Positions 23,147 to 30,464 of a stretch of DNA of 64,000 bases are shown here, in pieces. The translations under genes were made by a program, and so were the position numbers. The notes under the pieces are model-generated. The model did not search any database and had not been told where the DNA came from. It saw only the letters and a list, made by a program, of their open reading frames with translations. How positions within the stretch are numbered: the stretch's first letter is position 1; every line of letters begins with the position of its first letter. Source of the stretch: Streptomyces barringtoniae (GTDB lineage: Bacteria > Actinomycetota > Actinomycetes > Streptomycetales > Streptomycetaceae); assembly GCF_020819595.1 (NCBI RefSeq), contig NZ_JAJHNP010000019.1, positions 124,001 through 188,000 on the forward strand. Reading direction: 5' to 3'.

Positions 23147-25275
23147 GCGTCGTCGGACGCGCGCAGCAACAGCACCGCCACGTCGTCCACCCGCGCCCGC
23201 GTCGCCGCGGTGTGCTGGACCACCTCGTCCGCCAGCCTCTCCAGCGGCTGGTCGCCGGCCTCCGACAGCAGCGCGCCGAGGTCGACCAGCGCCTCCTCGA
23301 TGTCGACGTCGGGCGCCTCCACCAGGCCGTCGGTGTACAGGACGAGCACCGAGCCGGGCGCGAAAGACACCTCGGTCGTCGGATACACCGCGCACGCGTC
23401 GATCCCCAGCAGCGGGCCCCCGGCCAGGTCCAGCACCCGCACCCGCCCGTCCGGCCGTCTCAGCAGCGGCGGCGGATGCCCCGCCCGCGCCATCACGGCC
23501 TGCCCGCGCGCCGGGTCCAGCCGCAGATACAGGCAGCTGGCGAACAGCTCGGTGCCGAGGTCGATCAGCAGCCGGTTCGTGCTGCTCATGACCTCGTGCG
23601 GGGCCTGACCGACCGTGGTGTAGGCCCGCACCCCGGTGCGGATCTGCCCCATCAGGCCCGCCGCGGTCACGTTGTGCCCCTGCACGTCCCCGATCACCGC
23701 GGCCGTGAGCGGCAGCGTCGGCACCAGGTCGTAGAAGTCTCCGCCGATCTCCATGCCGTGGGTGGCCGGCAGATAGCGCGCGGCCGCCTCGATGCCGGGC
23801 GGCGGTGCCAGCGAGTTCGGCAGCAGGGCCTGCTGGAGCCCGTGCGCGAGCCGGTGCTTGGCGTCGTAGAGCCTGGCCCGCTCCAGCGCCTGCGCGATCA
23901 GGCCGCCCAGGGAGGTCAGTACGGCCCGCTCGTCGGCCGGGAAGACATGCGGCTCGGCATACGCCAGCACACACGTGCCCACCGGCCGCCCGGACGCGAT
24001 CAGCGGCAGATACGCCCAGGCCGCGAAGTCGTCCTGGGTCTCGGGCCGGCCCGGATACAGCCGTTCCAGCTCCTGCTGGGAGGCGAAGAACGCGGGCACC
24101 CCGCTGTTCAGCACCTGGGTGCCCGGGGTCCGCTCGGTCAGCGGCAGCCCGTGGAACCTCTCCACGGTGCGCGGGTCCGGGTACCCGCGATGTCCCAGCA
24201 CGTCCAGCCGCCCGCCCTGCGAACCGAGGACCACCATCGCCTGGCTGCCGACCGCCGGAGCCACCTCGTCCCAGACCAGCTGGACCACGTCCTGCACTCC
24301 GACCGCCTCGGTCAGCGCGCCCGCGAAGCTCAGCACCTGCGAGATCGTCACCAGCCGCGGCGGCGCGTCCTTTCGCGCCGGGCCGCGCGCCATCTCCGCC
24401 ACCGCCCTGGCCCGGCTGATCCGCACGCTCAGCCCGGTCGTGCTCGGATACATCCGGAACGACAGCCACTCGCCCGGCGGACGCAGTGCCACGAACGACG
24501 TCGCCCGCTGGCTGAGCAGCGCCCCGCGGTAACGGTCCTCGTACACCGGGTCGTTCAGCCAGGGCACCGATCCCCACAGCGGCGTGCCCAGCAGTTCCCC
24601 GGCCGGTCTGCCGAGCAGCTCGGCGGCGGCCGCGTTGACGAACCCGATCCGGCCGTGCAGGTCCAGCGAGACCAGCCCGTACGGCAGCCGCGACACCATC
24701 CGCGTCGCCTCCACCGAGCCCAGCGTGTCCGCCACGGCCGACACCGGCTCCGTCAGCATGTCGGCCTCGTCGTCGAGCGTCCGGTCCTCCCACGCGGCCC
24801 GCTCCAGCCGCAGCGCCAGCCGTTCGCAGGCCGCCCACAGATGGTCCCGCTCCCAGTCGGACAGCTCCGGCGGATGCGCCCCGGGCCAGGTCACGAACAC
24901 CGCGCCGTACACCTGCCGCTCGGTCGCCACGGGCAGCGCGGCCAGCGCGAACGGGTACGGGAGCACCACCGCGATACGCGGATAGCAGCGGGCCATCTGC
25001 TCCTCGCCGCCCACCCACACCAGCCGCCGGTCGCGCACCGCGTCGGCGACCGGGATCGGCGCGGACAGCCCGACCCGCTCCCACGGCGCCGCGAACGCCC
25101 GGGGCATGCCCGCCATCACCGTCATCTCCAGGACCGGCTGGTTGGACCTGAGCAGGTAGACGGCGCCGGAGTGCGCGTGCACCTCCTGCATCATCGAGAC
25201 CAGCGCAAGCGACATCACGGTGTGGGCGGTCGGTGCCCCGTCGGCCACCGGTGCCGGTCCCGGCCCGTCGGACAC
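23143..25275 (-). CDS. SpoIIE/PP2C-type phosphatase with GAF and PAS sensor domains
   Basis: The 710-residue protein appears to have a GAF domain, a PAS domain (YGLVSLDLHGRIGFVNAAAAELLG), a second GAF domain and a C-terminal PP2C/SpoIIE phosphatase with metal-binding motifs IGGDFYD, IGDVQGHN and VDDVAVLLL. Such proteins dephosphorylate anti-anti-sigma factors in response to signals. The GTG at 25275 has GAGGAGG eight bases upstream; adjacent in-frame GTG codons are alternatives. There is no HATPase kinase domain, unlike the paralogue at 33276. It flanks the ram locus on the ramR side. Confidence 0.9.
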   Translation of the reverse strand: MSDGPGPAPVADGAPTAHTVMSLALVSMMQEVHAHSGAVYLLRSNQPVLEMTVMAGMPRAFAAPWERVGLSAPIPVADAVRDRRLVWVGGEEQMARCYPRIAVVLPYPFALAALPVATERQVYGAVFVTWPGAHPPELSDWERDHLWAACERLALRLERAAWEDRTLDDEADMLTEPVSAVADTLGSVEATRMVSRLPYGLVSLDLHGRIGFVNAAAAELLGRPAGELLGTPLWGSVPWLNDPVYEDRYRGALLSQRATSFVALRPPGEWLSFRMYPSTTGLSVRISRARAVAEMARGPARKDAPPRLVTISQVLSFAGALTEAVGVQDVVQLVWDEVAPAVGSQAMVVLGSQGGRLDVLGHRGYPDPRTVERFHGLPLTERTPGTQVLNSGVPAFFASQQELERLYPGRPETQDDFAAWAYLPLIASGRPVGTCVLAYAEPHVFPADERAVLTSLGGLIAQALERARLYDAKHRLAHGLQQALLPNSLAPPPGIEAAARYLPATHGMEIGGDFYDLVPTLPLTAAVIGDVQGHNVTAAGLMGQIRTGVRAYTTVGQAPHEVMSSTNRLLIDLGTELFASCLYLRLDPARGQAVMARAGHPPPLLRRPDGRVRVLDLAGGPLLGIDACAVYPTTEVSFAPGSVLVLYTDGLVEAPDVDIEEALVDLGALLSEAGDQPLERLADEVVQHTAATRARVDDVAVLLLRASDDA

Positions 25276-25673
25276 GGCGACCACCTCCTCGCCCGGCCGC
25301 GTCGCGCATTCTGGGCACAAGATTCCCTCGCGGGCGCGCACCGCGCACGGCGAGCACCCCGGCCGCCCGCCGGGGTCCCCCGTGCGCAGACGGCTCGCGG
25401 TACCCCGTCCGGCCGCACCCATGCCCGACCAGCGGAAGCGCGGACGGCGTACGGGCGCCTCACGTGCGCCCCCGCGCACCCTGATGGCCAGATCTCCGCG
25501 CCCGCGAACGGTACCGGCACCCAAGAATGGGCACGCGCTTGCCGTGCCCGGGCCACGGCACGGACCGTGGCGGACCGCGAGGGGCAGGAGGAGCGGACCA
25601 CGACCGCGCGGGCGGCGCGACGACGAGGAACGGAAAGAACGGACGTACGACGACCATCCGAGGGGGCGGGGCA
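25276..25673. other. Divergent intergenic region upstream of ramR
   Basis: This 398-bp region lies between the phosphatase and ramR starts and should hold both promoters. An inverted repeat TGCCGTG/CACGGCA at 25540-25560 is the clearest structure, about 115 bp upstream of the ramR start. No gene is supported here despite long GC-driven open frames. Confidence 0.5.
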
Positions 25674-26282
25674 GTGATCCGGGTGCTTCTGGTGCAGGAC
25701 GCGTGTCTGGTGCGATCGGTTCTGGCCGAATGGCTGCGAGGGGAACCCGGACTGGACGTCCACGACACGCCGTGGCGAGGAGCCGCCGCGCGGGTACGGT
25801 CCTTAAGGCCCGACGTCTGCGCGGCCGACCTCGACTGCGCCGACGGCCATGGGGTGCCGCCGCTCGGCGAGCTGTGCCCGCCCGGCACCGGCGGCAGGCC
25901 GCCGGCGCTCGTGGTGCTGGCCCAGGCGAACAGGCCGGGCCTGCTGAAGCGGGCCGCCGAGGCGGGCGCGCTCGGCTTCGTGGACAAGGCGGGCTCACCG
26001 GACCGGCTGCTGCGCGCCATCCGGTCCGTCGCCCAGATGGAACGTTTCGTCGACGACTCGCTGGGCTTCGGTTTCCTCAAGGCGGCCCAGATGCCGCTGA
26101 CCAGACGCGAACTGAGCGTGCTGTCCCTGGCGGCCGGCGGCGCGTCCATCGCGGAGATCGCCGGCAACCTGCATCTGTCCCACGGCACGGTCCGCAACTA
26201 CATGGCGTCGATCACCCGCAAGACCGGGGCGCGGAACCGGATCGACGCGATTCGGATATCGCGCGGGGAGGGCTGGGTGTGA
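25674..26282 (+). CDS. ramR: RamR-like orphan response regulator (NarL/LuxR type)
   Basis: The 202-residue regulator has an N-terminal receiver domain and a C-terminal LuxR-type helix-turn-helix (LTRRELSVLSLAAGGASIAEIA, then HGTVRNYMASITRKTGA). RamR activates ramCSAB in other streptomycetes. The receiver has Asp9 and the candidate phosphoacceptor Asp52, but Gln8 replaces one of the usual acidic pair and an Ala occupies the Thr/Ser switch position (VVLAQAN), so phosphorylation may be weak. Codon 44 (25803-25805) is TTA, implying dependence on the bldA tRNA. The start is GTG 25674 after a G-rich stretch. Its 3' end overlaps ramB by 71 bp on the opposite strand. Confidence 0.88.
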   Translation: MIRVLLVQDACLVRSVLAEWLRGEPGLDVHDTPWRGAAARVRSLRPDVCAADLDCADGHGVPPLGELCPPGTGGRPPALVVLAQANRPGLLKRAAEAGALGFVDKAGSPDRLLRAIRSVAQMERFVDDSLGFGFLKAAQMPLTRRELSVLSLAAGGASIAEIAGNLHLSHGTVRNYMASITRKTGARNRIDAIRISRGEGWV

Positions 26283-28053
26283 GCGGCGACCGGCTGGGCA
26301 GTTGCGCCGGGTCCGTCCAGCGGCCGGCCAGGTCCCGGTACAGCGGCGAGATCCGCAGCAACTCCGCGTGGGTGCCGCAGGCGGCGCGCACCCCGTCCAT
26401 GACGAGGATCCGGTCGGCGCGCCGCGCGGAGCTCATCCGGTGGGCGACGACGACCAGTGTGCCGCCCGGGCGTGCCGCGAAGGCCCGCTCGGCGCGCGCC
26501 TCGGCCGCCGGGTCGAGATGGCAGGTCGCCTCGTCCAGCAGGGCCAGCGGGGCGGGGGAGAGGTAGGCGCGGGTCAGCGCCACGAGCTGCCGCTCACCGG
26601 CGGAGAGCTCCGCCGGCTCGACGGGGGTGTCGGGTCCGCCCAGTCTTCTCAGCAGGGGGGTGAGCCCGACGGCGTCGGCGGCGGCGAGGAGTTCCTGTTC
26701 GGGAACCGGGTCGGAGCGGTGGAGGCTCAGGTTCTCGGACAGGGTGCCGGTGTGGACGTAGGCCTCCTGCGGAATGAGGACGGCCGCGCAGGCGCGGATG
26801 GTGCCGTGCGCAGGGGTGAGCAGGCCGGCGATCAGTGCGGTGAGCGTTGACTTGCCGATGCCGCTGGGACCTACGACGGCCAGGTGGGCGCCGGTGGGAA
26901 GGGTGAGGTCGAGGTCGTGGAGCACGGGTGCGCTCGCGGGGCCGTAGGCGAAGGTGAGGGAGGTGACGGAGAGGGCGCATGAGGAAGGGGGAGGTGCGCT
27001 CGCCGGGCGGCCGCGGGTTGTCCGTGGCCGGTCGAGCCCCCCGGCGGAGCCGCTGATGGACACGGTCCCCCGCCCCTCAGGGTCTCGGACGGTCAGTCGG
27101 CGCAGAACCACGGTGAGCCGAGAACCGCTCGTGCCCAGGCCGTGGACCAGGTTGTCGAGCGCGGGGAGCAGCGACTGGGTGACGTAGGCGAGCGCGCCCA
27201 CCAGGGCGCCCGGGGTGACGCCGTGGTCGAGCAGCCAGGGGGCCGTGAGCAGCAGCAGTACCCCGGGGAGCTCGCCGCCCACCGTCAGGGCGGCCACGCG
27301 GGCCAGGCTCCAGTGGGCGAGAGCGCGGGCGGCCCGCAGTTCCGCTGCCGTGCGCTCGCCGACGGTGCCGGCGACCCGCTCCTCCGCTCCGGCCGCCGTG
27401 ACGTCCCGCAGTCCCGGGCAGATCTCGCCCAGCGACTGCGCCAGTGCCTCGTCGGCGGCCAGGAACGCCTCCTGACGGCGGGCCAGCGGGCCGAGCGTCG
27501 CGGCGAACAGGGCCACCCCGGCGAGCAGCGGCGGCAGGACGACCGCCAGCAGCAGCGGGGCCAGCGAGAACAGGCCGATCAAGGCGCCGGCGGACGTGAA
27601 CAGGAACGAACGCGACACCATCACCACACCGGCGAGCGTGTCCCGGGCGATCTCCACCTGCTGGGTGAGCCCGGACAGCGCACCCGGGTCCGCCTCCCGC
27701 ACCCCGCGCGCCACCACCGCCGTGACCAGCCGGTCCCGGGCGGGCTCGACCAGCGCCGCGACCACGCCGTACACCCGGCCGGTCCCGTACGCCCCGGCAC
27801 CCACGGCGAGCCCCGCGGCACCCAGCCACAGCAGGCCGGCCCGCGCGTTCCCGGCCAGGAACCCTGCGTCCAGCGCCCGTGCGAGGGCGTATCCGACGAC
27901 GAAGGTCTGCCCGGCCTCCAGCACCGACCACGCGCCGAGCCGGACCAGCACCGGCCATCGCGCCCGCAGAAACCGGTACGCCCGACTGCGCACACGCTGC
28001 GGGTGCCCGTGGACCGGCCCGCGCATCGGGATTCCGTCACGCACGCCTGTCAC
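26212..28053 (-). CDS. ramB: RamB-like ABC transporter (permease-ATPase fusion)
   Basis: The 613-residue half-transporter has about five or six transmembrane segments. The ATPase has Walker A VGPSGIGKST, signature LSAGERQLVALTRAYL and Walker B LALLDEATCHLD. With RamA it should export the processed lanthipeptide. It starts at GTG 28053, 120 bp downstream of ramA. Its C-terminal tail of about 25 residues after the expected end (PSRSPLTPSPPRAISESRRS) is encoded antisense to the ramR 3' end and may be a read-through extension. Confidence 0.88.
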   Translation of the reverse strand: MTGVRDGIPMRGPVHGHPQRVRSRAYRFLRARWPVLVRLGAWSVLEAGQTFVVGYALARALDAGFLAGNARAGLLWLGAAGLAVGAGAYGTGRVYGVVAALVEPARDRLVTAVVARGVREADPGALSGLTQQVEIARDTLAGVVMVSRSFLFTSAGALIGLFSLAPLLLAVVLPPLLAGVALFAATLGPLARRQEAFLAADEALAQSLGEICPGLRDVTAAGAEERVAGTVGERTAAELRAARALAHWSLARVAALTVGGELPGVLLLLTAPWLLDHGVTPGALVGALAYVTQSLLPALDNLVHGLGTSGSRLTVVLRRLTVRDPEGRGTVSISGSAGGLDRPRTTRGRPASAPPPSSCALSVTSLTFAYGPASAPVLHDLDLTLPTGAHLAVVGPSGIGKSTLTALIAGLLTPAHGTIRACAAVLIPQEAYVHTGTLSENLSLHRSDPVPEQELLAAADAVGLTPLLRRLGGPDTPVEPAELSAGERQLVALTRAYLSPAPLALLDEATCHLDPAAEARAERAFAARPGGTLVVVAHRMSSARRADRILVMDGVRAACGTHAELLRISPLYRDLAGRWTDPAQLPSRSPLTPSPPRAISESRRSGSAPRSCG

Positions 28054-28173
28054 CTCGACTTCCGGCGGCGGTCCGGCACGGGCCGCCGCTCGCTCCGAAC
28101 GGCCGTCGGCCCCGACTCGGTCCCGGCCACCGTCCAGTACGGCAAACCCGGCGGCCCCGCACCGGCACCGCCA

Positions 28174-29922
28174 TCAGCCCCGCCCTCCCGTCCCGGGCTC
28201 GTCCCGGATCTCCTCCTCGCCGTCCCCGAACACCGCCCGGTACTCCGCCTCCTGCCACAGCTCCCGGTGTGTCCCGACGGCCTTGACCCGGCCGGCGTCC
28301 AGCCAGGCGACGCGGTCCGCGCGGGCCGCCGTCGAGGCGCGGTGGGCGATCAGGAGGCGGGTGCGGTCCGGGTCGGGGGCCAGCAGTGTCCGGGTGATGT
28401 GGTGTTCGGTGACCGTGTCGAGGCTGGACAGGGCGTCGTCGAGGACGAGCAGGCGGCCGCCGTGGGCGAACGCACGGGCGAGGCCGAGGCGTTGGCACTC
28501 GCCGCCCGAGCGGGGCGCGTCGGCGATGCGGGTGGCGTAGCCGTCGGGGAGGCGTCGTACGAAGTCGTCGGCGTGGGCGCGCCGGGCGGCCGAGCGGACG
28601 GCGGCCGGGGTGGCCGCCGTGAGTCCGAAGGCGACCGTGTCCTCGACGGTGGTGCCCAGCAGGGCGGGGCGCTCGAAGGCGTAGGCGACGGCACCGCGCA
28701 GCTCGCCGTGGGCGAGGTCGGGCAGTGGGACGCCGTCGAGGAGGACCTCGCCCGTGTCGGGGTCGGCGAGCCGGCCGGCCACCTCCGCGAGCAGGGACTT
28801 GCCGGCGCCGGAGCGGCCGACGACCGCCAGGGTGGTGCCGCCCGGGACGGTCAGGTCGACGCGGTCCAGGACGGTTCGTCCGCCCCGGCGCGCGGTCACC
28901 GCCCGCAGCTCCAGCCGCCCGTTGCCCGGCGGGAGGCGGCGGGTGCCGTGTCCGGGGGCGGGCTCGGCGCACACCTCGGCGAGCCGGCCGGTCGCCGCGC
29001 GGGCCCGCGCGAGCGAGGCCAGTTGACCGACCAGGGCGCCGACGCCCGTGGCAAGCACCGCGTACCGGGAGGCGGCCAGCATCTCGCCGACGGACAGGCG
29101 GTGCCGGGCCAGCAGCAGCCCGGCCACCGCCAGTACGCCCAGGTTCAGCAGCGGGGCCACGGTGACCGCACGCGCGGCGGCCCGCCCCTGCACCCGCCAC
29201 ATGCGCTGCCCGGCGCGGGACAGTTCGGGCAGGGGCGCCAGGATCCGGGCCGTCTCGCGCGCCTCGGCGCCCGCGGCCCGGATCGTACGGACACCGCCGA
29301 CCGCCTCCGCCAGGGCGCCGGCGATCCGGCCCTGCACCCGCTGGTACTCGGCCACGCACGCCGATGTGTCCCGGGCGAAGGCGCGCAACAGCAGGGCCAG
29401 GACCGGCGCCCCGGCGAGGAAGACGGCGGCCAGCCACGGGTCGATGAGGCCGAGCGCCACCACGCCCCCGACGGGCCCGGCGACCGCGGCGAGCAGCGCA
29501 GCCAGCGCGCCCGGCGCGGTCCCGGCCTGTGCGGCGTTGCCGACCAGCCGTGCCACCAGGTCCCCGGCACCGAACCGGGCCGTCGCGCGCGGGCCGAGAG
29601 CCAGGACGTGCCCGGTGAGCCGGCGGCGCAGCCACGCGGTGGCGTGCGCGTCGGCGGTGCCGGTGAGCACACCCGCGCAGCCGTCCAGCAGGGCGAGCAG
29701 CAGGACGACACCGGCACAGCAGCCGAGCCAGCGGCCGGCCGGGGCGTGGACCAGCAGCAGGTCCAGGGTGTGGCCGAGCAGGGCGGGCAGCAGCAGGCCC
29801 GCCGCGGTGGCGGTCGTGCTCACGGCGCAGAGCGCGGCACAGCGGGCACCGCCCTGCCGCAGCACCGCGCGTGACAGCGCACGGCCGGCCGCGGAAGTGG
29901 CGCTGCCGGAGCGGGAGTTCAT
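28174..29922 (-). CDS. ramA: RamA-like ABC transporter (permease-ATPase fusion)
   Basis: The 582-residue half-transporter has an exporter-type membrane domain and an ATPase with Walker A VGRSGAGKSLLAEVAG, signature RSGGECQRLGLARAF (SGGEC for the usual SGGQ) and Walker B LLVLDDALSSLD. The Ser-to-Leu change after the Walker A Lys-Ser and the degenerate signature are typical of the asymmetric partner in heterodimeric exporters. It lies downstream of ramS across a strong hairpin and upstream of ramB. Confidence 0.88.
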   Translation of the reverse strand: MNSRSGSATSAAGRALSRAVLRQGGARCAALCAVSTTATAAGLLLPALLGHTLDLLLVHAPAGRWLGCCAGVVLLLALLDGCAGVLTGTADAHATAWLRRRLTGHVLALGPRATARFGAGDLVARLVGNAAQAGTAPGALAALLAAVAGPVGGVVALGLIDPWLAAVFLAGAPVLALLLRAFARDTSACVAEYQRVQGRIAGALAEAVGGVRTIRAAGAEARETARILAPLPELSRAGQRMWRVQGRAAARAVTVAPLLNLGVLAVAGLLLARHRLSVGEMLAASRYAVLATGVGALVGQLASLARARAATGRLAEVCAEPAPGHGTRRLPPGNGRLELRAVTARRGGRTVLDRVDLTVPGGTTLAVVGRSGAGKSLLAEVAGRLADPDTGEVLLDGVPLPDLAHGELRGAVAYAFERPALLGTTVEDTVAFGLTAATPAAVRSAARRAHADDFVRRLPDGYATRIADAPRSGGECQRLGLARAFAHGGRLLVLDDALSSLDTVTEHHITRTLLAPDPDRTRLLIAHRASTAARADRVAWLDAGRVKAVGTHRELWQEAEYRAVFGDGEEEIRDEPGTGGRG

Positions 29923-30314
29923 GGGCTTAGGCCTCGCTGAGATCGGACGATACGGCAGGGCTCCCGGGCGGACGGCCGCCGCCTGGGGGAGACTTCGGAC
30001 GGTCTCGGCTCGCAGCGGTTGCCGGTGCCGGCAGGGCGGCTCGCCGACGGCGGCTGCCGGGGTTGTGGACAGTGAAGCGGCGGCGGAGGCTGCCGGGCTT
30101 TGCGGACGGCTGCCCGCGGGCGCGGGGGTGTCGGGCTTTTGGGTGGTGGCTCCCGGACGGTGGTCGGCGGGGTTCGGATGGCGATTCGCGGCCGGGGGAG
30201 GTTCCGGGTGGTTCCTCGCGCCGGGGCCTCGGTCGTCCCTTCCGGTCGCAGAGGCTCCGGACGGCCCCTCCCACGGGGGAGAGAACCGTCCGGAGCCGCG
30301 GACTCACCGCCCGG
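29923..30314. other. Gap between ramS and ramA with strong hairpin
   Basis: This 392-bp gap is long for an operon and consists of GC-rich, low-complexity sequence. It contains the hairpin at 30253-30297 close to the ramS stop. No further precursor peptide with an LxLQ leader or SxxSxxxC motif was found on the minus strand here. Confidence 0.6.
30253..30297. terminator. Hairpin downstream of ramS (12-bp stem)
   Basis: GGCTCCGGACGG (30253-30264) pairs perfectly with CCGTCCGGAGCC (30286-30297), and a nested CTCCC/GGGAG stem sits inside. It follows the ramS stop by 18 bases on the minus strand. It should partially terminate or stabilise the transcript, raising ramS mRNA relative to ramAB. Confidence 0.75.
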
Positions 30315-30428
30315 TCAGAGGCAGAGGAGAACGCTCGCCGCGGAGACACAGGAGAGCAGGCTCGCGGTGCTCGCGCCGTTGTGGGTGTGCTCCTCGGACT
30401 CGAGGGTCTGCAGGTCCAGCAGTGCCAT
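30315..30428 (-). CDS. ramS: RamS/AmfS-like class III lanthipeptide precursor (SapB-type)
   Basis: The 37-residue precursor starts MALLDLQTLESEEHTHNG, which contains the leader signature LLDLQ recognised by class III synthetases. The C-terminal core carries two SxxSxxxC motifs: S20-S23-C27 and S29-S32-C36, each able to form a labionin or lanthionine ring. AAAGGA seven bases before the ATG is a good ribosome site. SapB precursors I know are about 42 residues, and SapB itself has two residues between its rings. Here both leader and linker (a single Val28) are shorter. Mature peptides of this family act as surfactants for aerial hyphae. Confidence 0.93.
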   Translation of the reverse strand: MALLDLQTLESEEHTHNGASTASLLSCVSAASVLLCL

Positions 30429-30464
30429 GACGGTGTCCTTTCCCTGATTGGGGACGGGGTTGTG

